Shown: one piece after another, positions 1 to 10,345 of the stretch
Numbering within the stretch: the stretch's first letter is position 1
How the letters are laid out: every line of letters begins with the position of its first letter
Source of the DNA: Pseudoalteromonas piscicida
GTDB lineage: Bacteria; Pseudomonadota; Gammaproteobacteria; Enterobacterales; Alteromonadaceae
Length of the DNA: 64,000 nucleotides
Direction: 5' to 3'
Assembly (NCBI RefSeq): GCF_000238315.3
Contig: NZ_CP011924.1
Coordinates: 1-64,000, forward strand
Program-made: the position numbers and the translations under genes
Notes under the pieces: model-generated
The model's input: only the letters and a program-made list of their open reading frames with translations
Database searches by the model: none
Told to the model about the DNA's origin: nothing

Positions 1-40
1 TCAAGACATCTGCCAATTCCAAAACTTCCGCATTTATAAA

Positions 41-117
41 TGGTGGCTATGCCCTGATTTGAACAGGGGACCCCATCATTATGAGTGATGTGCTCTAACC
101 AGCTGAGCTACATAGCC
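41..117 (-). tRNA. tRNA-Met (CAT), copy 1
   Basis: Elongator-type tRNA-Met of 77 nt including an encoded CCA end. Read on the minus strand it has the acceptor pair GGCTATG/CATAGCC, a D-loop AGCTGGTTAGA, anticodon loop ACTCATAAT with CAT, and T-loop TTCAAAT. It is the last complete Met gene before the left edge. Only 2 nt separate it from the tRNA-Gln to its right, so the pair must be cut apart from one transcript. Confidence 0.95.
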
Positions 118-119
118 AT

Positions 120-194
120 TGGCTGGAGTACCAGGATTTGAACCTGGGAATGGCGGGATCAAAACCCGCTGCCTTACCGCTTGGCGATACTCCA
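120..194 (-). tRNA. tRNA-Gln (TTG), copy 1
   Basis: 75-nt tRNA-Gln with encoded CCA. The acceptor is TGGAGTA/TACTCCA, the anticodon loop is TTTTGAT (TTG) on a GCGGG/CCCGC stem, and the T-arm stem is CCAGG/CCTGG. The complete copies listed below look identical to it. Confidence 0.95.
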
Positions 195-325
195 GCAATA
201 GAGGTAAGTTCAAACCTTATTTAGCCTAGATTTGAGTTAGGCTACCTTACCGCTTCCACTTCGTGTCGAGACGATACCCAGCAATAGAGGTAAGTTCAAG
301 AGTTTTAGTTCTGCTTGAAAGAACA
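195..325 (-). repeat. 131-bp spacer with interrupted tRNA-Gln fragment, copy 1
   Basis: Spacer between a Gln and a Leu gene. It holds a broken tRNA-Gln 5' half: the acceptor/D-arm sequence is interrupted by about 16 nt (TCTCGACACGAAGTGG on the minus strand), and the 21-bp stretch that follows the intact Gln gene is repeated. The same spacer recurs at 650-780, 1855-1985 and 5875-6005. Confidence 0.8.
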
Positions 326-410
<85 letters not shown>

Positions 411-495
411 ATATCATTTTGCATTAGTTATTGGAACCTAAATCCAGCGTCTATATCAAGACATCTGCCAATTCCAAAACTTCCGCATTTATAAA

Positions 496-572
496 TGGTG
501 GCTATGCCCTGATTTGAACAGGGGACCCCATCATTATGAGTGATGTGCTCTAACCAGCTGAGCTACATAGCC
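496..572 (-). tRNA. tRNA-Met (CAT), copy 2
   Basis: Same sequence as copy 1, 455 bp to its right; preceded by a degenerate tRNA-Leu half at 411-495. Confidence 0.95.
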
Positions 573-574
573 AT

Positions 575-649
575 TGGCTGGAGTACCAGGATTTGAACCT
601 GGGAATGGCGGGATCAAAACCCGCTGCCTTACCGCTTGGCGATACTCCA
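575..649 (-). tRNA. tRNA-Gln (TTG), copy 2
   Basis: Complete; 2 nt from tRNA-Met copy 2. Confidence 0.95.
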
Positions 650-780
650 GCAATAGAGGTAAGTTCAAACCTTATTTAGCCTAGATTTGAGTTAGGCTAC
701 CTTACCGCTTCCACTTCGTGTCGAGACGATACCCAGCAATAGAGGTAAGTTCAAGAGTTTTAGTTCTGCTTGAAAGAACA
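650..780 (-). repeat. 131-bp spacer with interrupted tRNA-Gln fragment, copy 2
   Basis: Same as 195-325. Confidence 0.8.
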
Positions 781-865
<85 letters not shown>

Positions 866-1701
866 ACATCTTTTTGCATTAGTTATTGGAACCTAAATCC
901 AGCGTCTATATTAAGACAACTGCCAATTCCACTACTTCCGCACATCTTTTTGCATTAGTTATTGGAACCTAAATCCAGCGTCTATATTAAGACAACTGCC
1001 AATTCCACTACTTCCGCACATCTTTTTGCATTAGTTATTGGAACCTAAATCCAGCGTCTATATTAAGACAACTGCCAATTCCACTACTTCCGCACATCTT
1101 TTTGCATTAGTTATTGGAACCTAAATCCAGCGTCTATATTAAGACAACTGCCAATTCCACTACTTCCGCACATCTTTTTGCATTAGTTATTGGAACCTAA
1201 ATCCAGCGTCTATATTAAGACAACTGCCAATTCCACTACTTCCGCACATCTTTTTGCATTAGTTATTGGAACCTAAATCCAGCGTCTATATTAAGACAAC
1301 TGCCAATTCCACTACTTCCGCACATCTTTTTGCATTAGTTATTGGAACCTAAATCCAGCGTCTATATTAAGACAACTGCCAATTCCACTACTTCCGCACA
1401 TCTTTTTGCATTAGTTATTGGAACCTAAATCCAGCGTCTATATTAAGACAACTGCCAATTCCACTACTTCCGCACATCTTTTTGCATTAGTTATTGGAAC
1501 CTAAATCCAGCGTCTATATTAAGACAACTGCCAATTCCACTACTTCCGCACATCTTTTTGCATTAGTTATTGGAACCTAAATCCAGCGTCTATATTAAGA
1601 CAACTGCCAATTCCACTACTTCCGCACATCTTTTTGCATTAGTTATTGGAACCTAAATCCAGCGTCTATATCAAGACAACAGCCAATTCCGTCACTTCCG
1701 C
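866..1701 (-). repeat. 76-bp half-tRNA-Leu tandem array A (11 units)
   Basis: Eleven head-to-tail 76-bp units start at 866 and every 76 bp after; the first ten look identical and the eleventh is a variant. On the minus strand each unit begins like tRNA-Leu (GCGGAAGTAGTGGAATTGG), carries about 12 extra nt in the D region, keeps the full anticodon stem-loop TGGATTTAGGTTCCA, then ends in AATAACTAATGCAAAAAGATG. The variable arm, T-arm and 3' acceptor strand are missing, so no unit can fold as a tRNA. Confidence 0.95.
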
Positions 1702-1779
1702 ATATATTATCTGGAGTATTTGGAATCTGAATTCAGCGTCTATTTCAAGACATCTGCTAATTCTTCAACTTCAGAAAGT
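1702..1779 (-). repeat. diverged tRNA-Leu half in a 155-bp spacer
   Basis: A more degraded relative of the 76-bp unit (TGAATTCAGATTCCA in place of the Leu anticodon arm). The same sequence precedes the Gln genes at 2660, 3010, 4230, 4580, 4930, 8567 and 8917, where Leu and Gln genes are 154 bp apart. Confidence 0.7.
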
Positions 1780-1854
1780 TGGCTGGAGTACCAGGATTTG
1801 AACCTGGGAATGGCGGGATCAAAACCCGCTGCCTTACCGCTTGGCGATACTCCA
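1780..1854 (-). tRNA. tRNA-Gln (TTG), copy 3
   Basis: Complete; has no Met partner on its left. Confidence 0.95.
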
Positions 1855-1985
1855 GCAATAGAGGTAAGTTCAAACCTTATTTAGCCTAGATTTGAGTTAG
1901 GCTACCTTACCGCTTCCACTTCGTGTCGAGACGATACCCAGCAATAGAGGTAAGTTCAAGAGTTTTAGTTCTGCTTGAAAGAACA
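1855..1985 (-). repeat. 131-bp spacer with interrupted tRNA-Gln fragment, copy 3
   Basis: Same as 195-325. Confidence 0.8.
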
Positions 1986-2070
<85 letters not shown>

Positions 2071-2230
2071 ACATCATTTTGCATTAGTTATAGGAACCTA
2101 AATCCAGCGTCTATATCAAGACAACTGCCAATTCCGCCACTTCCGCATTTATTATCTATAATATATTGGAACCTAAATCAAGCATATATTTCAAGACATC
2201 TGCCAATTCCAAAACTTTAGAAATTATAAA

Positions 2231-2307
2231 TGGTGGCTATGCCCTGATTTGAACAGGGGACCCCATCATTATGAGTGATGTGCTCTAACCAGCTGAGCTA
2301 CATAGCC
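2231..2307 (-). tRNA. tRNA-Met (CAT), copy 3
   Basis: Complete; forms a compact Met-Gln-Leu block with the next two genes. Confidence 0.95.
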
Positions 2308-2309
2308 AT

Positions 2310-2384
2310 TGGCTGGAGTACCAGGATTTGAACCTGGGAATGGCGGGATCAAAACCCGCTGCCTTACCGCTTGGCGATACTCCA
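2310..2384 (-). tRNA. tRNA-Gln (TTG), copy 4
   Basis: Complete; 36-bp spacer to the Leu gene, the short spacer type of the array. Confidence 0.95.
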
Positions 2385-2420
2385 ACGAAAATTTGATTGT
2401 TTTAGTTCCAATCGAGAACA

Positions 2421-2505
<85 letters not shown>

Positions 2506-2659
2506 ACATCTTTTAGCATTAGTTATTGGAACCTAAATCCAGCGTCTATATCAAGACAACAGCCAATTCCGTCACTTCCGCATATATTATCTGGAGTATT
2601 TGGAATCTGAATTCAGCGTCTATTTCAAGACATCTGCTAATTCTTCAACTTCAGAAAGT

Positions 2660-2734
2660 TGGCTGGAGTACCAGGATTTGAACCTGGGAATGGCGGGATC
2701 AAAACCCGCTGCCTTACCGCTTGGCGATACTCCA
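2660..2734 (-). tRNA. tRNA-Gln (TTG), copy 5
   Basis: Complete; exactly 350 bp from copy 4. Confidence 0.95.
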
Positions 2735-2770
2735 ACGAAAATTTGATTGTTTTAGTTCCAATCGAGAACA

Positions 2771-2855
<85 letters not shown>

Positions 2856-3009
2856 ACATCTTTTAGCATTAGTTATTGGAACCTAAATCCAGCGTCTATA
2901 TCAAGACAACAGCCAATTCCGTCACTTCCGCATATATTATCTGGAGTATTTGGAATCTGAATTCAGCGTCTATTTCAAGACATCTGCTAATTCTTCAACT
3001 TCAGAAAGT

Positions 3010-3084
3010 TGGCTGGAGTACCAGGATTTGAACCTGGGAATGGCGGGATCAAAACCCGCTGCCTTACCGCTTGGCGATACTCCA
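3010..3084 (-). tRNA. tRNA-Gln (TTG), copy 6
   Basis: Complete; third member of the 350-bp run. Confidence 0.95.
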
Positions 3085-3120
3085 ACGAAAATTTGATTGT
3101 TTTAGTTCCAATCGAGAACA

Positions 3121-3205
<85 letters not shown>

Positions 3206-3365
3206 ACATCTTTTAGCATTAGTTATTGGAACCTAAATCCAGCGTCTATATCAAGACAACTGCCAATTCCGCCACTTCCGCATTTATTATCTATAATATA
3301 TTGGAACCTAAATCAAGCATATATTTCAAGACATCTGCCAATTCCAAAACTTCCGCATTTATAAA

Positions 3366-3442
3366 TGGTGGCTATGCCCTGATTTGAACAGGGGACCCCA
3401 TCATTATGAGTGATGTGCTCTAACCAGCTGAGCTACATAGCC
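3366..3442 (-). tRNA. tRNA-Met (CAT), copy 4
   Basis: Complete; starts a 435-bp Met-Gln-Leu unit that is repeated at 3801. Confidence 0.95.
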
Positions 3443-3444
3443 AT

Positions 3445-3519
3445 TGGCTGGAGTACCAGGATTTGAACCTGGGAATGGCGGGATCAAAACCCGCTGCCTT
3501 ACCGCTTGGCGATACTCCA
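3445..3519 (-). tRNA. tRNA-Gln (TTG), copy 7
   Basis: Complete; 2 nt from Met copy 4. Confidence 0.95.
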
Positions 3520-3555
3520 ACGAAAATTTGATTGTTTTAGTTCCAATCGAGAACA

Positions 3556-3640
<85 letters not shown>

Positions 3641-3800
3641 ACATCTTTTAGCATTAGTTATTGGAACCTAAATCCAGCGTCTATATCAAGACAACTGCCA
3701 ATTCCGCCACTTCCGCATTTATTATCTATAATATATTGGAACCTAAATCAAGCATATATTTCAAGACATCTGCCAATTCCAAAACTTCCGCATTTATAAA

Positions 3801-3877
3801 TGGTGGCTATGCCCTGATTTGAACAGGGGACCCCATCATTATGAGTGATGTGCTCTAACCAGCTGAGCTACATAGCC
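3801..3877 (-). tRNA. tRNA-Met (CAT), copy 5
   Basis: Complete; second 435-bp Met-Gln-Leu unit. Confidence 0.95.
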
Positions 3878-3879
3878 AT

Positions 3880-3954
3880 TGGCTGGAGTACCAGGATTTG
3901 AACCTGGGAATGGCGGGATCAAAACCCGCTGCCTTACCGCTTGGCGATACTCCA
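3880..3954 (-). tRNA. tRNA-Gln (TTG), copy 8
   Basis: Complete. Confidence 0.95.
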
Positions 3955-3990
3955 ACGAAAATTTGATTGTTTTAGTTCCAATCGAGAACA

Positions 3991-4075
<85 letters not shown>

Positions 4076-4229
4076 ACATCATTTTGCATTAGTTATAGGA
4101 ACCTAAATCCAGCGTCTATATCAAGACAACAGCCAATTCCGTCACTTCCGCATATATTATCTGGAGTATTTGGAATCTGAATTCAGCGTCTATTTCAAGA
4201 CATCTGCTAATTCTTCAACTTCAGAAAGT

Positions 4230-4304
4230 TGGCTGGAGTACCAGGATTTGAACCTGGGAATGGCGGGATCAAAACCCGCTGCCTTACCGCTTGGCGATAC
4301 TCCA
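4230..4304 (-). tRNA. tRNA-Gln (TTG), copy 9
   Basis: Complete; 350 bp from copy 8. Confidence 0.95.
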
Positions 4305-4340
4305 ACGAAAATTTGATTGTTTTAGTTCCAATCGAGAACA

Positions 4341-4425
<85 letters not shown>

Positions 4426-4579
4426 ACATCTTTTAGCATTAGTTATTGGAACCTAAATCCAGCGTCTATATCAAGACAACAGCCAATTCCGTCACTTCCG
4501 CATATATTATCTGGAGTATTTGGAATCTGAATTCAGCGTCTATTTCAAGACATCTGCTAATTCTTCAACTTCAGAAAGT

Positions 4580-4654
4580 TGGCTGGAGTACCAGGATTTG
4601 AACCTGGGAATGGCGGGATCAAAACCCGCTGCCTTACCGCTTGGCGATACTCCA
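4580..4654 (-). tRNA. tRNA-Gln (TTG), copy 10
   Basis: Complete; 350-bp periodicity continues. Confidence 0.95.
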
Positions 4655-4690
4655 ACGAAAATTTGATTGTTTTAGTTCCAATCGAGAACA

Positions 4691-4775
<85 letters not shown>

Positions 4776-4929
4776 ACATCTTTTAGCATTAGTTATTGGA
4801 ACCTAAATCCAGCGTCTATATCAAGACAACAGCCAATTCCGTCACTTCCGCATATATTATCTGGAGTATTTGGAATCTGAATTCAGCGTCTATTTCAAGA
4901 CATCTGCTAATTCTTCAACTTCAGAAAGT

Positions 4930-5004
4930 TGGCTGGAGTACCAGGATTTGAACCTGGGAATGGCGGGATCAAAACCCGCTGCCTTACCGCTTGGCGATAC
5001 TCCA
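4930..5004 (-). tRNA. tRNA-Gln (TTG), copy 11
   Basis: Complete; last of the second 350-bp run. Confidence 0.95.
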
Positions 5005-5040
5005 ACGAAAATTTGATTGTTTTAGTTCCAATCGAGAACA

Positions 5041-5125
<85 letters not shown>

Positions 5126-5285
5126 ACATCTTTTAGCATTAGTTATTGGAACCTAAATCCAGCGTCTATATCAAGACAACTGCCAATTCCGCCACTTCCG
5201 CATTTATTATCTATAATATATTGGAACCTAAATCAAGCATATATTTCAAGACATCTGCCAATTCCAAAACTTCCGCATTTATAAA

Positions 5286-5362
5286 TGGTGGCTATGCCCT
5301 GATTTGAACAGGGGACCCCATCATTATGAGTGATGTGCTCTAACCAGCTGAGCTACATAGCC
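5286..5362 (-). tRNA. tRNA-Met (CAT), copy 6
   Basis: Complete; 435 bp before Met copy 7. Confidence 0.95.
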
Positions 5363-5364
5363 AT

Positions 5365-5439
5365 TGGCTGGAGTACCAGGATTTGAACCTGGGAATGGCG
5401 GGATCAAAACCCGCTGCCTTACCGCTTGGCGATACTCCA
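5365..5439 (-). tRNA. tRNA-Gln (TTG), copy 12
   Basis: Complete. Confidence 0.95.
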
Positions 5440-5475
5440 ACGAAAATTTGATTGTTTTAGTTCCAATCGAGAACA

Positions 5476-5560
<85 letters not shown>

Positions 5561-5720
5561 ACATCTTTTAGCATTAGTTATTGGAACCTAAATCCAGCGT
5601 CTATATCAAGACAACTGCCAATTCCGCCACTTCCGCATTTATTATCTATAATATATTGGAACCTAAATCAAGCATATATTTCAAGACATCTGCCAATTCC
5701 AAAACTTCCGCATTTATAAA

Positions 5721-5797
5721 TGGTGGCTATGCCCTGATTTGAACAGGGGACCCCATCATTATGAGTGATGTGCTCTAACCAGCTGAGCTACATAGCC
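5721..5797 (-). tRNA. tRNA-Met (CAT), copy 7
   Basis: Complete. Confidence 0.95.
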
Positions 5798-5799
5798 AT

Positions 5800-5874
5800 T
5801 GGCTGGAGTACCAGGATTTGAACCTGGGAATGGCGGGATCAAAACCCGCTGCCTTACCGCTTGGCGATACTCCA
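5800..5874 (-). tRNA. tRNA-Gln (TTG), copy 13
   Basis: Complete; followed on its right by the long 131-bp spacer. Confidence 0.95.
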
Positions 5875-6005
5875 GCAATAGAGGTAAGTTCAAACCTTAT
5901 TTAGCCTAGATTTGAGTTAGGCTACCTTACCGCTTCCACTTCGTGTCGAGACGATACCCAGCAATAGAGGTAAGTTCAAGAGTTTTAGTTCTGCTTGAAA
6001 GAACA
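5875..6005 (-). repeat. 131-bp spacer with interrupted tRNA-Gln fragment, copy 4
   Basis: Same as 195-325. Confidence 0.8.
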
Positions 6006-6090
<85 letters not shown>

Positions 6091-6850
6091 ACATCTTTTT
6101 GCATTAGTTATTGGAACCTAAATCCAGCGTCTATATTAAGACAACTGCCAATTCCACTACTTCCGCACATCTTTTTGCATTAGTTATTGGAACCTAAATC
6201 CAGCGTCTATATTAAGACAACTGCCAATTCCACTACTTCCGCACATCTTTTTGCATTAGTTATTGGAACCTAAATCCAGCGTCTATATTAAGACAACTGC
6301 CAATTCCACTACTTCCGCACATCTTTTTGCATTAGTTATTGGAACCTAAATCCAGCGTCTATATTAAGACAACTGCCAATTCCACTACTTCCGCACATCT
6401 TTTTGCATTAGTTATTGGAACCTAAATCCAGCGTCTATATTAAGACAACTGCCAATTCCACTACTTCCGCACATCTTTTTGCATTAGTTATTGGAACCTA
6501 AATCCAGCGTCTATATTAAGACAACTGCCAATTCCACTACTTCCGCACATCTTTTTGCATTAGTTATTGGAACCTAAATCCAGCGTCTATATTAAGACAA
6601 CTGCCAATTCCACTACTTCCGCACATCTTTTTGCATTAGTTATTGGAACCTAAATCCAGCGTCTATATTAAGACAACTGCCAATTCCACTACTTCCGCAC
6701 ATCTTTTTGCATTAGTTATTGGAACCTAAATCCAGCGTCTATATTAAGACAACTGCCAATTCCACTACTTCCGCACATCTTTTTGCATTAGTTATTGGAA
6801 CCTAAATCCAGCGTCTATATTAAGACAACTGCCAATTCCGTCACTTCCGC
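6091..6850 (-). repeat. 76-bp half-tRNA-Leu tandem array B (10 units)
   Basis: Ten units of the same 76-bp half-tRNA-Leu repeat as at 866. Nine look identical; the tenth, nearest the promoter, ends in the variant GTCACTTCCGC. The repeats again lie between an intact Leu gene and a Met gene. Confidence 0.95.
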
Positions 6851-6898
6851 ATATTTTTTGCAACAACTAATCGATGAGTTTTGGTAGTAGTTAAAGCA

Positions 6899-6975
6899 TG
6901 GTGGCTATGCCCTGATTTGAACAGGGGACCCCATCATTATGAGTGATGTGCTCTAACCAGCTGAGCTACATAGCC
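6899..6975 (-). tRNA. tRNA-Met (CAT), copy 8
   Basis: Complete. The 48 bp to its left (6851-6898) also precede Met copy 9, so array B and this Met gene form a block copied elsewhere. Confidence 0.95.
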
Positions 6976-6977
6976 AT

Positions 6978-7052
6978 TGGCTGGAGTACCAGGATTTGAA
7001 CCTGGGAATGGCGGGATCAAAACCCGCTGCCTTACCGCTTGGCGATACTCCA
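6978..7052 (-). tRNA. tRNA-Gln (TTG), copy 14
   Basis: Complete. Confidence 0.95.
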
Positions 7053-7088
7053 ACGAAAATTTGATTGTTTTAGTTCCAATCGAGAACA

Positions 7089-7173
<85 letters not shown>

Positions 7174-7328
7174 ACATCATTTTGCATTAGTTATAGGAAC
7201 CTAAATCCAGCGTCTATATCAAGACAACTGCCAATTCCGCCACTTCCGCATTTATTATCTATAATATATTGGAACCTAAATCAAGCATATATTTCAAGAC
7301 ATCTGCCAATTCCAAAACTTTAGAAATT

Positions 7329-7403
7329 TGGCTGGAGTACCAGGATTTGAACCTGGGAATGGCGGGATCAAAACCCGCTGCCTTACCGCTTGGCGATACT
7401 CCA
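7329..7403 (-). tRNA. tRNA-Gln (TTG), copy 15
   Basis: Complete; directly joined to the 111-bp degenerate Gln array on its right. Confidence 0.95.
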
Positions 7404-8291
7404 ACGAAACTCAAATCTAACTTAAACTGTTGAACCCAGGATTTGAATCTGGGGGTGGATGAGTGAGGGATCAAAACCTCTCTCTTCTCTGCCTTACCGC
7501 TTGGCGATACTCCAACGAAACTCAAATCTAACTTAAACTGTTGAACCCAGGATTTGAATCTGGGGGTGGATGAGTGAGGGATCAAAACCTCTCTCTTCTC
7601 TGCCTTACCGCTTGGCGATACTCCAACGAAACTCAAATCTAACTTAAACTGTTGAACCCAGGATTTGAATCTGGGGGTGGATGAGTGAGGGATCAAAACC
7701 TCTCTCTTCTCTGCCTTACCGCTTGGCGATACTCCAACGAAACTCAAATCTAACTTAAACTGTTGAACCCAGGATTTGAATCTGGGGGTGGATGAGTGAG
7801 GGATCAAAACCTCTCTCTTCTCTGCCTTACCGCTTGGCGATACTCCAACGAAACTCAAATCTAACTTAAACTGTTGAACCCAGGATTTGAATCTGGGGGT
7901 GGATGAGTGAGGGATCAAAACCTCTCTCTTCTCTGCCTTACCGCTTGGCGATACTCCAACGAAACTCAAATCTAACTTAAACTGTTGAACCCAGGATTTG
8001 AATCTGGGGGTGGATGAGTGAGGGATCAAAACCTCTCTCTTCTCTGCCTTACCGCTTGGCGATACTCCAACGAAACTCAAATCTAACTTAAACTGTTGAA
8101 CCCAGGATTTGAATCTGGGGGTGGATGAGTGAGGGATCAAAACCTCTCTCTTCTCTGCCTTACCGCTTGGCGATACTCCAACGAAACTCAAATCTAACTT
8201 AAACTGTTGAACCCAGGATTTGAATCTGGGGGTGGATGAGTGAGGGATCAAAACCTCTCTCTTCTCTGCCTTACCGCTTGGCGATACTCCA
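7404..8291 (-). repeat. 111-bp degenerate tRNA-Gln tandem array (8 units)
   Basis: Eight head-to-tail 111-bp units (starts 7404, 7515, 7626 and so on) that look identical. On the minus strand each begins as tRNA-Gln (TGGAGTATCGCCAAGCGG), has a purine-rich insertion before the TTTTGAT anticodon loop, a poorly paired anticodon stem and a recognisable TTCAAAT T-loop. The 3' acceptor strand and CCA are replaced by GTTCAACAG, so no unit can form a normal tRNA. Because 111 is a multiple of three, a spurious long ORF runs through the array. Confidence 0.95.
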
Positions 8292-8327
8292 ACGAAAATT
8301 TGATTGTTTTAGTTCCAATCGAGAACA

Positions 8328-8412
<85 letters not shown>

Positions 8413-8566
8413 ACATCTTTTAGCATTAGTTATTGGAACCTAAATCCAGCGTCTATATCAAGACAACAGCCAATTCCGTCACTTCCGCATATATTATCTG
8501 GAGTATTTGGAATCTGAATTCAGCGTCTATTTCAAGACATCTGCTAATTCTTCAACTTCAGAAAGT

Positions 8567-8641
8567 TGGCTGGAGTACCAGGATTTGAACCTGGGAATGG
8601 CGGGATCAAAACCCGCTGCCTTACCGCTTGGCGATACTCCA
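8567..8641 (-). tRNA. tRNA-Gln (TTG), copy 16
   Basis: Complete; 350 bp before copy 17. Confidence 0.95.
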
Positions 8642-8677
8642 ACGAAAATTTGATTGTTTTAGTTCCAATCGAGAACA

Positions 8678-8762
<85 letters not shown>

Positions 8763-8916
8763 ACATCTTTTAGCATTAGTTATTGGAACCTAAATCCAGC
8801 GTCTATATCAAGACAACAGCCAATTCCGTCACTTCCGCATATATTATCTGGAGTATTTGGAATCTGAATTCAGCGTCTATTTCAAGACATCTGCTAATTC
8901 TTCAACTTCAGAAAGT

Positions 8917-8991
8917 TGGCTGGAGTACCAGGATTTGAACCTGGGAATGGCGGGATCAAAACCCGCTGCCTTACCGCTTGGCGATACTCCA
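8917..8991 (-). tRNA. tRNA-Gln (TTG), copy 17
   Basis: Complete; promoter-nearest Gln gene. Confidence 0.95.
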
Positions 8992-9102
8992 ACGAAACTC
9001 AAATCTAACTTAAACTGTTGAACCCAGGATTTGAATCTGGGGGTGGATGAGTGAGGGATCAAAACCTCTCTCTTCTCTGCCTTACCGCTTGGCGATACTC
9101 CA
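8992..9102 (-). repeat. solo 111-bp degenerate tRNA-Gln unit
   Basis: A single copy of the repeat that is octuplicated at 7404-8291, in the same position next to an intact Gln gene. It probably represents the state before expansion or after contraction. Confidence 0.9.
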
Positions 9103-9141
9103 ACGAAGTAAAATCTTTTTGAGTTCTGATTTAAAAGAACA

Positions 9142-9226
<85 letters not shown>

Positions 9227-9910
9227 ACATCTTTTTGCATTAGTTATTGGAACCTAAATCCAGCGTCTATATTAAGACAACTGCCAATTCCACTACTTCC
9301 GCACATCTTTTTGCATTAGTTATTGGAACCTAAATCCAGCGTCTATATTAAGACAACTGCCAATTCCACTACTTCCGCACATCTTTTTGCATTAGTTATT
9401 GGAACCTAAATCCAGCGTCTATATTAAGACAACTGCCAATTCCACTACTTCCGCACATCTTTTTGCATTAGTTATTGGAACCTAAATCCAGCGTCTATAT
9501 TAAGACAACTGCCAATTCCACTACTTCCGCACATCTTTTTGCATTAGTTATTGGAACCTAAATCCAGCGTCTATATTAAGACAACTGCCAATTCCACTAC
9601 TTCCGCACATCTTTTTGCATTAGTTATTGGAACCTAAATCCAGCGTCTATATTAAGACAACTGCCAATTCCACTACTTCCGCACATCTTTTTGCATTAGT
9701 TATTGGAACCTAAATCCAGCGTCTATATTAAGACAACTGCCAATTCCACTACTTCCGCACATCTTTTTGCATTAGTTATTGGAACCTAAATCCAGCGTCT
9801 ATATTAAGACAACTGCCAATTCCACTACTTCCGCACATCTTTTTGCATTAGTTATTGGAACCTAAATCCAGCGTCTATATTAAGACAACTGCCAATTCCG
9901 TCACTTCCGC
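9227..9910 (-). repeat. 76-bp half-tRNA-Leu tandem array C (9 units)
   Basis: Nine 76-bp units of the same repeat as arrays A and B, with the variant unit again at the promoter-near end. It would be transcribed right after the first tRNA-Met. Confidence 0.95.
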
Positions 9911-9958
9911 ATATTTTTTGCAACAACTAATCGATGAGTTTTGGTAGTAGTTAAAGCA

Positions 9959-10035
9959 TGGTGGCTATGCCCTGATTTGAACAGGGGACCCCATCATTAT
10001 GAGTGATGTGCTCTAACCAGCTGAGCTACATAGCC
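9959..10035 (-). tRNA. tRNA-Met (CAT), copy 9, first gene of the array
   Basis: Complete. It is the rightmost tRNA gene and the first one downstream of the promoter at 10073-10101. Beyond it the repeats stop abruptly. Confidence 0.95.
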
Positions 10036-10072
10036 ATCTCTTTAACTTCTCATCATCGCTGATGCGGGGCGT

Positions 10073-10101
10073 ATTATGCGTATATGCCCCCAAGCCGTCA
10101 A
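10073..10101 (-). promoter_or_regulatory. sigma70 promoter of the tRNA array
   Basis: On the minus strand: -35 TTGACG, a 17-bp spacer, -10 CATAAT (preceded by TATACG), then a GC-rich discriminator ACGCCCCGC typical of stringently controlled stable-RNA promoters. A/T tracts (GATTTTTTGCAAAAAAGG) lie just upstream of the -35, as in UP elements. Transcription would start near 10065 and enter tRNA-Met copy 9. I saw no second comparable promoter inside the array. Confidence 0.8.
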
Positions 10102-10296
10102 CACCTTTTTTGCAAAAAATCTGCTAACACAGTTTGTTTGCAGATAAATTAAGCGAAACGGCCTGTTTTTATATCAAATCATGCGGGGCAATTGCAAATT
10201 TTTAACAAAACCTGTGAACTTTTATTCCTTTGGAGTCTATAACTTACTCTTAAGAACAAGGTACTTATTTGATTAAAAAGCAGAGTTGATAAAACT

Positions 10297-10319
10297 AAAA
10301 AGGAGCCGAAGCTCCTTTT
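10297..10319 (-). terminator. rho-independent terminator after ychF
   Basis: Minus-strand hairpin AAAGGAGC-TTCG-GCTCCTTT with a stable UUCG loop followed by T residues, 27 bp past the ychF stop. It separates ychF from the tRNA promoter region; 10102-10296 holds no gene that I can see. Confidence 0.85.
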
Positions 10320-10345
10320 ATTTAAATAGCGTGTAGTAACTATGG

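Noticed and set aside
7259..8251. 330-aa minus-strand ORF made of repeated 37-residue blocks
   Set aside because: It is the translation of the 111-bp degenerate tRNA-Gln array; 111 is divisible by three, so the frame stays open. It overlaps a real tRNA gene and has no ribosome site.
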